This document shows positions 18,929 to 27,241 of a stretch of DNA of 64,000 bases, piece after piece. The translations under genes and the position numbers were made by a program. Within the stretch, counting starts at the first letter, position 1; every line of letters begins with the position of its first letter. The notes beneath the pieces were generated by a model, which had not been told where the DNA came from, made no database searches, and worked only from the letters and a program-made list of their open reading frames with translations. Origin of the DNA: Enterobacter sp. BIGb0383 (GTDB lineage Bacteria; Pseudomonadota; Gammaproteobacteria; Enterobacterales; Enterobacteriaceae); NCBI RefSeq assembly GCF_003751845.1, contig NZ_RJKQ01000002.1, forward strand, positions 310,001 through 374,000. Direction: 5' to 3'.

Positions 18929-19459
18929 ATGGCAATCATTGGCATCTTCTTCGGCAGCGATACCGGTAACACCGAAAATATCGCGAAAATGATTCAAAAA
19001 CAGCTCGGCAAAGACGTAGCTGACGTTCATGACATTGCCAAAAGCAGCAAAGAAGATCTGGCGGGTTACGATATCCTGCTGCTCGGCATCCCGACCTGGT
19101 ACTACGGCGAAGCCCAGTGCGACTGGGATGATTTCTTCCCGACGCTGGAAGAAGTCGACTTCAACGGCAAGCTGGTTGCGCTGTTCGGCTGCGGTGACCA
19201 GGAAGACTACGCGGAATACTTCTGCGACGCGCTGGGCACCATCCGCGATATTATCGAACCGCGTGGTGCCGCCATCGTGGGCCACTGGCCAACCGCGGGC
19301 TACCATTTTGAAGCCTCTAAAGGCCTGGCCGATGACGACCACTTTGTGGGTCTGGCCATTGATGAAGACCGTCAGCCAGAGCTGACCGCAGAGCGCGTGG
19401 AAAAATGGGTCAACCAGATCTCCGCCGAGCTGAACCTGAGCGATATCATTAACGCCTGA
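18929..19459 (+). CDS. fldA: Flavodoxin 1
   Basis: A 176-residue long-chain flavodoxin, the same length as in E. coli. The FMN phosphate loop is GSDTGNTENIAK at residues 8-19; the W57-type loop PTWYYGEAQCDWDDF and the Y97-type loop GDQEDYAEYFCDA sandwich the flavin. It donates electrons to MetH, IspG/IspH, BioB, PflA and the radical SAM enzymes, including LipA and MiaB encoded in this window. An AAGAGG sequence precedes the ATG. The gene lies upstream of uof-fur, as in E. coli, where read-through contributes to fur expression. Confidence 0.98.
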   Translation: MAIIGIFFGSDTGNTENIAKMIQKQLGKDVADVHDIAKSSKEDLAGYDILLLGIPTWYYGEAQCDWDDFFPTLEEVDFNGKLVALFGCGDQEDYAEYFCDALGTIRDIIEPRGAAIVGHWPTAGYHFEASKGLADDDHFVGLAIDEDRQPELTAERVEKWVNQISAELNLSDIINA

Positions 19460-19466
19460 TTTAATA

Positions 19467-19492
19467 ACGGTGTGGCATTATTGCTACACCGT
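19467..19492 (+). terminator. Hairpin downstream of fldA
   Basis: A perfect 11-bp stem ACGGTGTGGCA/TGCTACACCGT (one G-U pair) with a 4-base loop lies 7 bases after the fldA stop. There is no T run, so it may act as an mRNA 3' stabiliser or a leaky terminator that allows read-through into fur. Confidence 0.6.
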
Positions 19493-19532
19493 ATTAATAG
19501 ATAAAAGCAATCAAAATAATCGCTACAAATTT

Positions 19533-19560
19533 TTAACTTTTGGGCACATCCCTGTACAAT
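19533..19560 (+). promoter_or_regulatory. Candidate promoter upstream of fur leader
   Basis: TTAACT and TACAAT are separated by 16 bases. This stretch resembles the conserved region upstream of uof-fur in E. coli. Assignment as a promoter is by hexamer match only. Confidence 0.45.
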
Positions 19561-19573
19561 GTCCTCTGTTTTT

Positions 19574-19616
19574 ACGAGGTAACATTTTCCCGCTTTGCTG
19601 GCGGTACCTCGTTTTT
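19574..19616 (+). terminator. Terminator-like hairpin in the fur leader
   Basis: ACGAGGTA pairs with TACCTCGT, with an inner CCGC/GCGG pair, and is followed by five T. It begins only about 14 bases after the candidate -10 hexamer at 19555-19560, so it could end a transcript of about 50 nt or attenuate fur. Confidence 0.5.
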
Positions 19617-19671
19617 AAAAGCATACTCTGCTTCAGACTTGTAGTTTTCATTTAGACATGGCAGTTCTATA

Positions 19672-19761
19672 ATGAGACGCATTATCTTGAATGCATACTC
19701 TGTAATACTTCCGCTTAAGGAAGTGAATCGTTTAGCAACAGGACAGACTCCGCATGACTGA
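19672..19761 (+). CDS. uof: fur leader peptide Uof
   Basis: A 29-codon reading frame beginning MRRIILNAYS and ending TGQTPHD, whose stop overlaps the fur start by 8 bases. E. coli has a 28-codon uof (upstream of fur) at the same place with the same first five and last four residues. There, translation of uof is coupled to fur, and the small RNA RyhB represses fur by blocking uof. The overlap seen here keeps that coupling possible. The middle of the peptide is not conserved with what I remember of E. coli, consistent with the act of translation mattering more than the product. Confidence 0.75.
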   Translation: MRRIILNAYSVILPLKEVNRLATGQTPHD

Positions 19762-20200
19762 CAACAATACCGCATTAAAGAAGGCCGGCCTGAAAGTCAC
19801 GCTTCCTCGATTAAAGATCCTGGAAGTGCTTCAGGAGCCTGACAACCATCACGTCAGTGCGGAAGATTTATACAAACGCCTGATCGACATGGGCGAAGAG
19901 ATTGGTCTGGCGACCGTCTATCGCGTGCTCAACCAGTTTGACGATGCCGGGATTGTTACCCGTCATAATTTCGAAGGCGGCAAATCCGTTTTCGAACTGA
20001 CTCAGCAGCATCATCACGATCACCTGATCTGCCTCGACTGCGGCAAGGTTATCGAGTTCAGCGATGATTCTATCGAAGTTCGCCAGCGCGAAATCGCCGT
20101 CAAGCACGGTATTCGTCTGACTAACCACAGCCTCTATCTTTACGGTCACTGCGCGGAAGGCGACTGCCGGGAAGACGATAAGGCTCACGAGCCGAAGTAA
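19754..20200 (+). CDS. fur: Ferric iron uptake transcriptional regulator
   Basis: A 148-residue Fur protein (E. coli 148). The N-terminal winged helix spans about residues 1-82; the metal motif TQQHHHDHLICLDCGK (about 85-100) provides the histidines of the regulatory site and the first CxxC of the structural zinc site. The C-terminal cysteines (CAEGDC) lie near residue 135. With Fe2+ it represses iron-uptake genes and RyhB. It is preceded by uof and followed by a terminator. Confidence 0.98.
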   Translation: MTDNNTALKKAGLKVTLPRLKILEVLQEPDNHHVSAEDLYKRLIDMGEEIGLATVYRVLNQFDDAGIVTRHNFEGGKSVFELTQQHHHDHLICLDCGKVIEFSDDSIEVRQREIAVKHGIRLTNHSLYLYGHCAEGDCREDDKAHEPK

Positions 20201-20219
20201 GCGGTTCTGGCACACCAGA

Positions 20220-20245
20220 AGCCAACCTGACGGTTGGCTTTTTTA
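20220..20245 (+). terminator. Rho-independent terminator of fur
   Basis: AGCCAACC/GGTTGGCT stem, 4-base loop and six T, 19 bases after the fur stop. Confidence 0.9.
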
Positions 20246-20261
20246 TGCCTGTCGAACAACG

Positions 20262-20290
20262 AAAAGACCCGCCGAAGCGGGTCTTTTTTT
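20262..20290. terminator. Bidirectional terminator between fur and chiP
   Basis: AGACCCGC/GCGGGTCT stem with a CGAA loop, flanked by A4 on one side and T7 on the other. It can end chiP on the minus strand and back up the fur terminator. Confidence 0.85.
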
Positions 20291-20310
20291 GTCTGTTCAA
20301 ACCCTGGCGA

Positions 20311-21708
20311 TTAGAAAATGGTGAAAGGTGCGATGACCATAAACTTCACGTCGCGCTCATCCTGGAAGATGTTGCCGTAGCCGCCGCTCCAGCTTGGGAT
20401 GTCGGAATGGTTATCATACTGGGTAAAGTGCAGCTTAAACTGTGTCCCTTTGGCCCGGCCATCCTGCACGGTATAGCGGGCATCGAGGCTGTAAGCCGAC
20501 TCTTTCAGGCGGTAATCCGCGTTGTACCACGCGTCCGGCGTCGCCATCCGGCCTGGTTTCGCGTCCCAGGCATAAACGTAGGATGCCCCCACGGCCCAGC
20601 CGGCCAGATCCCAGTTCGCCAGGTCGTACATCGCGCCCGCGAACACCGCTTTTTCGCCGTTGGCGTTAAAGTCAGAGCGGTTGTCCCACCAGATATCCAG
20701 TCGACCATTCGACGAGGCGTAGGTTGGCGTCATGCGCTGGAGGAAGTAGCCCTGCTGCCCGTCGGCCTTCACCCATGTCCCTTCGAGACGCAGATCCACC
20801 TGACCAACCTTGTAGCCGAAGGTGAGCGCCTGCAGCCAGGCGGTGCCGTCATAAATATCGTTGACGCCGCCGCTGACTTTGTCACGGCTGCCGTAGAACT
20901 GATAGCTGGTCGAAAGCGGGCTACCGGCAATATCGAAGCTGTAGCTGGCTTTGGCGAAATACTGGTCAATATAGCCTTCCGCCTGCCCAAAAGCCGCCTC
21001 CAGGATCAGGTCATTTTTAAAGTCGTATTTTGCCCCCAGCGAGTGGAGATACTCCACTTTGGTCTTTTTATCGTTCCGGTAAAACTTATCCGTTTCCAGA
21101 TGCCACGGCGCTTTATATTCGTTGGTCCACATATAGCTGACGCTCAGCGCACCCGCATCGGCGTAGTCGAAGTTGGCCCCGGCTTCAGCCCCCTGATAGG
21201 TACCAGGCATAAAGCTCCAGTGTGGTGCCAGCAGGGTTTGCCCGGTCGGCTGGAGATAACCGGCGCGCGCCCAGACCGGACCAAGCTTAAATTTTGCCGC
21301 AGCTTTATAGAGGCTGATACCGCTCTTATCCCCGCTGTAGTCTTCGTCGTAGGTGCGGTTTTTTGCCGAGAAGGCAATTTCATTCGGATGCCCGCTGTCG
21401 CCGTTTTCCGCCATTTCGATGGCGGTAAAGGCGGCAATATCCAGCCCGAACATATCGGCTACATAGCCGGACTGAAAATCGAGGTTGGCGTTCCAGGTAG
21501 AGTGGGCAAGGTTGGTTTTGTATTTATTTCCATCGAGTAAATCTTTGCGGTCACGCTCGCGCTGCCAGTAATAGATACCGCCGGTCAGGGTAGAATCATC
21601 AATAAAACCATCGGCATGGGCCTGGGGTGCCACAGCCAGCCCGGAAAGTGCGGTGACGCCTGCAATAGCCAGCGCCAGCGTACTACGTTTACGATTAAAC
21701 GTACGCAT
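20311..21708 (-). CDS. chiP: Chitoporin ChiP (OprD-family outer membrane porin)
   Basis: A 465-residue outer-membrane porin (468 in E. coli) that takes up chitooligosaccharides. A signal peptide spans about residues 1-33 ([17 protein letters not shown] through QAHA). The mature protein has the aromatic-rich alternating strands of an OprD-type barrel and ends in the aromatic residue F (MVIAPFTIF), the BAM recognition pattern. The ribosome-binding region matches the small RNA ChiX, and a NagC operator lies upstream, so expression should follow amino-sugar supply. In E. coli the lipoprotein gene chiQ follows; here only two terminators separate chiP from fur, so chiQ is absent. Confidence 0.96.
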   Translation of the reverse strand: MRTFNRKRSTLALAIAGVTALSGLAVAPQAHADGFIDDSTLTGGIYYWQRERDRKDLLDGNKYKTNLAHSTWNANLDFQSGYVADMFGLDIAAFTAIEMAENGDSGHPNEIAFSAKNRTYDEDYSGDKSGISLYKAAAKFKLGPVWARAGYLQPTGQTLLAPHWSFMPGTYQGAEAGANFDYADAGALSVSYMWTNEYKAPWHLETDKFYRNDKKTKVEYLHSLGAKYDFKNDLILEAAFGQAEGYIDQYFAKASYSFDIAGSPLSTSYQFYGSRDKVSGGVNDIYDGTAWLQALTFGYKVGQVDLRLEGTWVKADGQQGYFLQRMTPTYASSNGRLDIWWDNRSDFNANGEKAVFAGAMYDLANWDLAGWAVGASYVYAWDAKPGRMATPDAWYNADYRLKESAYSLDARYTVQDGRAKGTQFKLHFTQYDNHSDIPSWSGGYGNIFQDERDVKFMVIAPFTIF

Positions 21709-21715
21709 GAGTTAA

Positions 21716-21726
21716 TCCTCTTTGAC
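21716..21726 (-). promoter_or_regulatory. ChiX small-RNA target at the chiP ribosome-binding site
   Basis: The mRNA reads GUCAAAGAGGA just before the chiP AUG and contains the Shine-Dalgarno AGAGGA. It is complementary to the seed UCCUCUUUGAC of the E. coli ChiX RNA. ChiX gene itself is not in this window. Confidence 0.8.
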
Positions 21727-22003
21727 ATTCAAAACGCCGCCCGCAAGGCAGACAGCAATAAAAATACGCAATAAGAAAACGATAAACCGACGGTGAAAAT
21801 GCCCTCGCTTATCGTCTATAAGACTATTTTTCGCGACGCGAATTATCAATGCTTTTTCGTCGCCAGAATGCAGGACTATGACCGACTGCACATATTTCAT
21901 CGCATTTGGTAACAATTCTCAAAACGCGCTGTAATAAGCATAAAAACAGTGAATTATGGCTATATCACGGAGAAGGGAAACGGGATGAAAATTTAAGTCT
22001 GGT

Positions 22004-22030
22004 GATATTAATTCGCATTGCGAATATATC
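22004..22030. promoter_or_regulatory. NagC operator upstream of chiP
   Basis: An AT-flanked palindrome with core ATTCGCATTGCGAAT, like the AATTCG...CGAATT core of NagC sites. E. coli chiP is a NagC-repressed gene. The same core type occurs before nagE in this window. Confidence 0.7.
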
Positions 22031-22057
22031 TTTGAAGTAACCCGCTGAGCGTAAAGC

Positions 22058-22085
22058 AAAAAAAAACGCCGCAATATGCGGCGTT
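22058..22085 (-). terminator. Rho-independent terminator of glnS
   Basis: On the minus strand AACGCCGCA/TGCGGCGTT with a short loop and nine T, 21 bases after the glnS stop. Confidence 0.9.
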
Positions 22086-22106
22086 CAGGAGGCGGGAACG
22101 ACGATC

Positions 22107-23774
22107 TTATTCGCCGATCTTCGCCCAGGTATCACGCAGGCCCACGGTGCGGTTAAAGACGCGCTTCTCAGCGCTGCTGTAGCGGCCGTCGAGGCAGAAG
22201 TAACCTTCACGCTCGAACTGGTACGCTTTGCCCTCTTCCGCGTTCTGCAGACCCGGCTCCGCAAAGCCCTGTTTGATCACCAGCGAGTCCGGGTTAAGGG
22301 TGGCGAGGAAGTCCTCTGCCGCGCCCGGATTAGCGATGCTGAACAGACGATCGTAGAGACGAATCTCAACCGGCAGCGCGTGCGCCGCGCTGACCCAGTG
22401 GATCACGCCTTTGACCTTGCGGCCGTCAGCAGGATCTTTGCTCAGGGTTTCAGCATCGTAGCTGCAGAAAATGGTGGTGATGGTGCCCGCGTCGTCTTTC
22501 TCAACGCGCTCAGCTTTGATGACGTAGGCATTACGCAGGCGAACTTCTTTACCCATTACCAGACGCTTGTACTGCTTGTTGGCTTCTTCGCGGAAGTCGG
22601 CGCGGTCGATCCAGATTTCTGCGCTGAACGGCACCTCACGGCTGCCCATTTCCGGCTTATTCGGATGGTTAGGCATGGTGACAATTTCGCTTTCACCCTG
22701 CGGGTAGTTTTCGATAACCAGCTTAACCGGATCGATAACCGCCATCGCACGCGGGGCGTTTTCGTTCAGATCTTCACGAATGCAGGATTCCAGGGACGCC
22801 ATCTCGATGGTGTTGTCCTGTTTGGTCACGCCGATACGTTTGCAGAACTCGCGAATAGACGCCGCGGTGTAGCCACGACGACGCAGACCGGAAATGGTCG
22901 GCATACGCGGGTCATCCCAGCCCTCAACGATTTTGTCGGTGACCAGCAGGTTCAGCTTACGCTTGGACATCACCGCATATTCGAGGTTAAGACGTGAGAA
23001 CTCATACTGGCGCGGGTGCACCGGTATGGTGATGTTATCCAGCACCCAGTCGTACAGACGACGGTTGTCCTGGAACTCCAGGGTACAGAGCGAGTGGGTA
23101 ATCCCTTCCAGCGCATCGGAAATGCAGTGGGTAAAGTCGTACATCGGGTAGATGCACCACTTGCTGCCGGTCTGGTGGTGATCGGCAAACTTAATGCGGT
23201 ACAGCACCGGATCGCGCATCACGATAAACGGCGAGGCCATGTCGATTTTGGCACGCAGGCAGGCTTTGCCTTCTTCGAAGCCACCGGCACGCATTTTTTC
23301 GAACAGGGCCAGGTTCTCTTCCACGCTGCGATCGCGGAACGGGCTGTTTTTACCCGGCTGCGTCAGCGTGCCGCGGTATTCACGGATCTGATCCGCTGAC
23401 AGCTCGTCAACGTAGGCCAGGCCTTTGTTGATCAGCTCAATCGCGTACTGATGCAGTTGATCGAAATAATTTGAGGAGTAGCGAACCTCGCCAGCCCACT
23501 GGAACCCTAACCATTGCACATCGTTTTTGATCGACTCTACGTACTCGATGTCTTCTTTCACCGGGTTGGTATCGTCAAAACGCAGATTGCACTGACCCTG
23601 ATAATCCTGGGCGATACCAAAGTTCAGACAGATAGACTTGGCATGGCCGATATGCAGGTAGCCGTTCGGCTCCGGCGGAAAACGGGTGCAGATAGCGGTG
23701 TGCTTACCATTAGCCAGATCTTCATCGATGATCTGACGAATAAAGTTACTCGGGCGGGCTTCAGCCTCACTCAT
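22107..23774 (-). CDS. glnS: Glutamine-tRNA ligase
   Basis: A 555-residue class I synthetase (E. coli 554). The HIGH motif occurs as [11 protein letters not shown] near residue 40 and the KMSKS equivalent as VMSKRKL near residue 270; the catalytic domain is followed by two beta-barrel anticodon-binding domains. It charges tRNA-Gln, three genes of which lie in this window at 32740-33214. The gene stands alone between chiP and nagE, with its own terminator. Confidence 0.98.
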   Translation of the reverse strand: MSEAEARPSNFIRQIIDEDLANGKHTAICTRFPPEPNGYLHIGHAKSICLNFGIAQDYQGQCNLRFDDTNPVKEDIEYVESIKNDVQWLGFQWAGEVRYSSNYFDQLHQYAIELINKGLAYVDELSADQIREYRGTLTQPGKNSPFRDRSVEENLALFEKMRAGGFEEGKACLRAKIDMASPFIVMRDPVLYRIKFADHHQTGSKWCIYPMYDFTHCISDALEGITHSLCTLEFQDNRRLYDWVLDNITIPVHPRQYEFSRLNLEYAVMSKRKLNLLVTDKIVEGWDDPRMPTISGLRRRGYTAASIREFCKRIGVTKQDNTIEMASLESCIREDLNENAPRAMAVIDPVKLVIENYPQGESEIVTMPNHPNKPEMGSREVPFSAEIWIDRADFREEANKQYKRLVMGKEVRLRNAYVIKAERVEKDDAGTITTIFCSYDAETLSKDPADGRKVKGVIHWVSAAHALPVEIRLYDRLFSIANPGAAEDFLATLNPDSLVIKQGFAEPGLQNAEEGKAYQFEREGYFCLDGRYSSAEKRVFNRTVGLRDTWAKIGE

Positions 23775-23905
23775 TGCGGGTTCCTCAAAGCGTCAACAAC
23801 GTATAACGGCGTATGATCTTATAAGCAGGCTCAGGAAACAACCTTTACTTATACAATTCAGTGATGGCAGCGGGCGGGCGGTCGATTTGCCGTCAATATC
23901 ACGAC

Positions 23906-23940
23906 AAAAAAAAGCGGCGGAGGATAATCCCCCGCCGCCC
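23906..23940 (-). terminator. Rho-independent terminator of nagE
   Basis: On the minus strand a GCGGCGG/CCGCCGC stem with an AT loop is followed by eight T, about 25 bases after the nagE stop. Confidence 0.85.
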
Positions 23941-23963
23941 TCAACAGCGTTACGCCGTTGGCC

Positions 23964-25991
23964 TTACTTTCCGCTGATGGTATACAGCGGCGTCTGGCCT
24001 GCAATCACCGAACCCTGAGCCTGAATCGTCAGGCCGCTGAAGTCGTCAATATTGCTGCAGACTACCGGGCTGACCATCGAACGTGCGTTGGCGTTCAGGA
24101 AGTCGAGATCCATTTCCAGAACCGGCTGACCTGCCACCACTTCCGCACCCTCTTCCACCAGGCGGGTAAAGCCCTGTCCGTTCAGCGCCACGGTATCGAT
24201 GCCCATATGGACCACGATCTCCGCACCCTTTTCGGTTTCCAGGCAGAATGCATGGTTGGTGTTGAAGATTTTAACGATGGTACCGGCAGCCGGTGAAACC
24301 ACCAGGCTTTCCGTCGGCTTCACCGCCACGCCGTCACCGACCGCTTTGCTGGCGAAGGCTTCATCAGGCACCTGTTCCAGGGCCACGATATCACCGGTAA
24401 CGGGCGAAACCAGCGCGGCAATCACCCGCGCACCGGCATCAGCCTGCGGTTTTACCGCAGCCAGCGTCGGCTTTGCCACCGAGACCGGTGCCGCTTCGGC
24501 CGCCGGAACGTCACCCGAGGTTTTCATCGCGTTAGCAATTTTTTCCGCAACGAAGCCCACAATAATCTGCACGCTGGTTTTGTTCAGGCGAATGACGCCG
24601 GTCGCACCCAGACGTTTCGCCAGGCTTTCATTGACCAGCGCAGAGTCTTTTACGGTCAGACGCAGACGGGTAATACAGGCGTCAATGCCGGTCAGGTTGG
24701 CAGAGCCGCCGACCGCAGCAATGTACTGCCGCGCCAGCTGGGAAGTGTCCTGAGCCTGGTCGCCGCTCACGTTCACGTCCTGACCATCGGTTTCGTCCCC
24801 GGCAACGGCCAGCTCACGGCCCGGCGTCAGCAGGTTGAACTTCGTGATGGTGAAGCGGAACACCACGTAGTAGATAGCGAAGAACACCAGACCCTGCGGG
24901 ATCAGCATGTACCAGTGGGTCGCCAGCGGGTTGCGGGCGGAGAAGAACATATCCACCAGCCCGGCGCTAAAGCCGAACCCGGCAATCCACTGCATGCTGG
25001 CCGCGATATAAACGGAGATACCGGTCAGGATCGCATGGATCACGTACAGCACCGGCGCCACGAACATAAAGGAGAATTCCAGCGGCTCGGTGATCCCGGT
25101 GAAGAAGGCCGCGAAGGCGCCCGCCATCATGATACCCAGCACTTTGGCTTTGTTTTCCGGACGTGCGCAGTGGTAAATCGCCAGCGCCGCACCCGGCAGA
25201 CCGAACATCATGATCGGGAAGAAGCCTGCCTGATAACGACCGGTGATGCCCACAACCGCTTTACCGGCTTCGATAGACTGCGCGCCGCCGAGGAAGTTAG
25301 GGATATCGTTGATACCGGCCACGTCAAACCAGAACACGGAGTTCAGGGCATGATGCAGGCCAACCGGGATCAGCAGACGGTTGAAGAACGCGTAGACACC
25401 GGCACCGACCGAGCCCAGCTTCTGGATATGCTCACCAAAGTTCACCAGACCGCTGAAGACCACCGGCCAGACATACATCAGCACAAAGGCCACGGCGATC
25501 ATCACAAAGGAGGTGAGGATCGGCACCAGACGACGGCCGCTGAAGAAGGAGAGCGCCTTCGGCAGCTCTACGCTGCTAAAGCGGTTATACAGCTCGGCAG
25601 AGATGATACCGACCAGAATACCGACGAACTGGTTTTCGATTTTACCGAACGCCGCCGGAACCTGATCGGCCGGGATTTTCTGGATCATCGCCACGGCAGC
25701 CGGTGAACAGAGCGTGGTTAAGACCAGGAAACCGACAAAGCCCGCCAGCGCGGCAGAGCCGTCTTTGTCTTTAGACATACCGTAAGCGACACCCACCGCA
25801 AACAGCACGCCCATATTGTCGATAATGGCGGAACCCGACTTGATAAAGAACGCCGCCAGTGCGCTATCGCCACCCCAACCAACAGGGTCGATCCAGTAGC
25901 CAACGCCCATCAGAATGGCGGCGGCCGGTAGTGTGGCGACCGGCACCATCAGTGCACGGCCGACCTTCTGCAGATATCCAAGAATACTCAC
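23964..25991 (-). CDS. nagE: PTS N-acetylglucosamine transporter subunit IICBA (NagE type)
   Basis: A 675-residue PTS permease, longer than E. coli NagE (648). Domain order: membrane IIC (about 1-390, with GLPGAALAIYHCA and the ITEPLEF motif), IIB (about 405-485, phospho-cysteine in IDACITRLRL), an Ala/Pro linker, and IIA (about 515-675, active histidine in VVHMGIDTV). It imports and phosphorylates GlcNAc to GlcNAc-6-P. IIB and IIA closely match E. coli NagE, but the IIC half does not read like it, so it may be a different lineage. I chose the GTG at 25991, preceded by GGGGGAG; an ATG at 26033 would add 14 charged residues. NagC and CRP sites lie upstream. Confidence 0.9.
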   Translation of the reverse strand: MSILGYLQKVGRALMVPVATLPAAAILMGVGYWIDPVGWGGDSALAAFFIKSGSAIIDNMGVLFAVGVAYGMSKDKDGSAALAGFVGFLVLTTLCSPAAVAMIQKIPADQVPAAFGKIENQFVGILVGIISAELYNRFSSVELPKALSFFSGRRLVPILTSFVMIAVAFVLMYVWPVVFSGLVNFGEHIQKLGSVGAGVYAFFNRLLIPVGLHHALNSVFWFDVAGINDIPNFLGGAQSIEAGKAVVGITGRYQAGFFPIMMFGLPGAALAIYHCARPENKAKVLGIMMAGAFAAFFTGITEPLEFSFMFVAPVLYVIHAILTGISVYIAASMQWIAGFGFSAGLVDMFFSARNPLATHWYMLIPQGLVFFAIYYVVFRFTITKFNLLTPGRELAVAGDETDGQDVNVSGDQAQDTSQLARQYIAAVGGSANLTGIDACITRLRLTVKDSALVNESLAKRLGATGVIRLNKTSVQIIVGFVAEKIANAMKTSGDVPAAEAAPVSVAKPTLAAVKPQADAGARVIAALVSPVTGDIVALEQVPDEAFASKAVGDGVAVKPTESLVVSPAAGTIVKIFNTNHAFCLETEKGAEIVVHMGIDTVALNGQGFTRLVEEGAEVVAGQPVLEMDLDFLNANARSMVSPVVCSNIDDFSGLTIQAQGSVIAGQTPLYTISGK

Positions 25992-26162
25992 TTTACTCCC
26001 CCTATGACCCCGTTTATACCCGTCATTCTTCACGTTGTAGATGCGTTAGCTACGCTTCCTGCAAGTTGAATTATGTGGGTTTGGCTCGTTCGAACTGCGT
26101 TTTTTATTGTGTAACAAACCTGAAAAGCATGGTGACGGTGCACCTGTTTTATCAGTGTGTGG

Positions 26163-26190
26163 AAAATTAATTCGCCTCGCAAATTAAAAG
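26163..26190. promoter_or_regulatory. NagC operator, nagE side
   Basis: AATTAATTCGCCTCGCAAAT is the AT-flanked TTCG-N-CGCAA core of NagC operators and lies about 180 bases upstream of the nagE start. Confidence 0.8.
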
Positions 26191-26199
26191 CGTACTTTA

Positions 26200-26215
26200 T
26201 GTGACAATAATCACT
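26200..26215. promoter_or_regulatory. CRP-binding site between nagE and nagB
   Basis: TGTGA-CAATAA-TCACT matches the TGTGA-N6-TCACA consensus at 9 of 10 positions. It lies between the two NagC operators, as in E. coli. Confidence 0.8.
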
Positions 26216-26260
26216 AAATATTGTAGTTCCTTTATCCATTCTCTGGCTAAGAGCGAAAAC

Positions 26261-26286
26261 TTATTTTATCATCCAAAAAATCAAAT
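26261..26286. promoter_or_regulatory. NagC operator, nagB side
   Basis: TTATTTTATCATCCAAAAAA followed by TCAAAT closely resembles the E. coli nagB operator as I remember it. It lies about 100 bases before the nagB ATG. Confidence 0.65.
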
Positions 26287-26381
26287 CGAATTGCCGCCCA
26301 CCGCGCCAAAACAGGTTACGCTTATGGATATCCAGGCACGCAATTCGTAAACTTTTCTAATTTTAACTTTAGAGGTGCAGA

Positions 26382-27182
26382 ATGAGACTGATTCCCCTGG
26401 CTACGGCTGAACAGGTTGGTAAATGGGCGGCACGCCATATCGTTAACCGTATCAACGCCTTCAAACCGACCGCAGACCGTCCTTTCCTTCTCGGTCTGCC
26501 AACCGGCGGCACACCGCTGACCGCCTATAAGGCCCTGGTTGAAATGCATAAAGCAGGCCAGGTTAGCTTCCAGAACGTCGTCACCTTTAATATGGATGAG
26601 TACGTCGGCCTGCCAAAAGAGCACCCGGAAAGCTACCACAGCTTTATGCATCGCAACTTCTTCGACCACGTGGATATTCCGGCGGCGAACATTAACCTGC
26701 TCAACGGTAATGCGCCAGATATCGACGAAGAATGCCGTCGTTATGAAGAAAAAATCCGCGCTTACGGCAAGATCCATCTGTTTATGGGCGGCGTAGGCAA
26801 CGACGGTCATATCGCGTTTAACGAACCGGCTTCATCGCTTTCGTCCCGTACGCGCATTAAAACGCTGACCCACGATACCCGTATTGCCAACTCCCGCTTC
26901 TTTGACGGCGACGTCAACCAGGTCCCGAAATATGCGCTGACCGTCGGCGTCGGCACCCTGCTGGACGCAGAAGAAGTGATGATCCTGGTGTTGGGCAACG
27001 TTAAAGCTCAGGCGCTGCAGGCGGCGGTTGAAGGCAACGTGAACCATATGTGGACCATCAGCTGTCTGCAGCTGCATCCGAAGGCCGTTATGGTCTGCGA
27101 TGAGCCGTCCACCATGGAACTGAAAGTGAAAACGCTTAAATACTTCAATGAATTAGAAGCGGAAAATATCAAAGGTCTGTAA
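26382..27182 (+). CDS. nagB: Glucosamine-6-phosphate deaminase
   Basis: A 266-residue enzyme, identical in length to E. coli NagB. It converts GlcN-6-P to fructose 6-phosphate and ammonia, the last step of amino-sugar breakdown. Signatures are LGLPTGGTP (phosphate loop, about 37), NMDEYVGL with the catalytic Asp72, and [14 protein letters not shown] with the His143 region; residues of the GlcNAc-6-P allosteric site are spread through the hexamer interface. First gene of nagBACD, controlled by the NagC/CRP region upstream. Confidence 0.98.
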   Translation: MRLIPLATAEQVGKWAARHIVNRINAFKPTADRPFLLGLPTGGTPLTAYKALVEMHKAGQVSFQNVVTFNMDEYVGLPKEHPESYHSFMHRNFFDHVDIPAANINLLNGNAPDIDEECRRYEEKIRAYGKIHLFMGGVGNDGHIAFNEPASSLSSRTRIKTLTHDTRIANSRFFDGDVNQVPKYALTVGVGTLLDAEEVMILVLGNVKAQALQAAVEGNVNHMWTISCLQLHPKAVMVCDEPSTMELKVKTLKYFNELEAENIKGL

Positions 27183-27241
27183 AGTCGTCTTCGCCCTGCC
27201 CTCTGCCGGTGGGGCGACATTTTTTGCAATCGGGGGTCGTA

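Larger units (their letters stand above)
21709..22057 (-). promoter_or_regulatory. chiP leader and promoter region
   Basis: This gene-free AT-rich stretch between chiP and glnS carries the ChiX target next to the chiP start and a NagC operator about 300 bases upstream. The only open frame (21712-21915, minus) shows no family resemblance and I do not call it a gene. Promoter hexamers could not be set reliably. Confidence 0.65.
25992..26381. promoter_or_regulatory. nagE-nagB divergent control region
   Basis: A gene-free 390-bp AT-rich region between the divergent nagE and nagB. It holds two NagC operators and one CRP site (annotated separately). In E. coli NagC bound to both operators loops the DNA and represses both directions until GlcNAc-6-P is present. 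The spacing of about 95 bp between operator centres here would suit the same loop. Confidence 0.8.

Noticed and set aside
21712-21915. 67-codon frame in the chiP leader, minus strand
   Set aside because: Ends just before chiP and covers the ChiX target. It has a hydrophobic patch but no ribosome-binding site of note and no resemblance I know; treated as leader.
25992-26033. Longer NagE start at the ATG at 26033
   Set aside because: The 14 added residues are charged and unlike the family, while the GTG at 25991 has a strong GGGGGAG ribosome-binding site.
26034-26239. 69-codon minus-strand frame upstream of nagE
   Set aside because: It lies over the NagC and CRP sites and shows no protein-like features.
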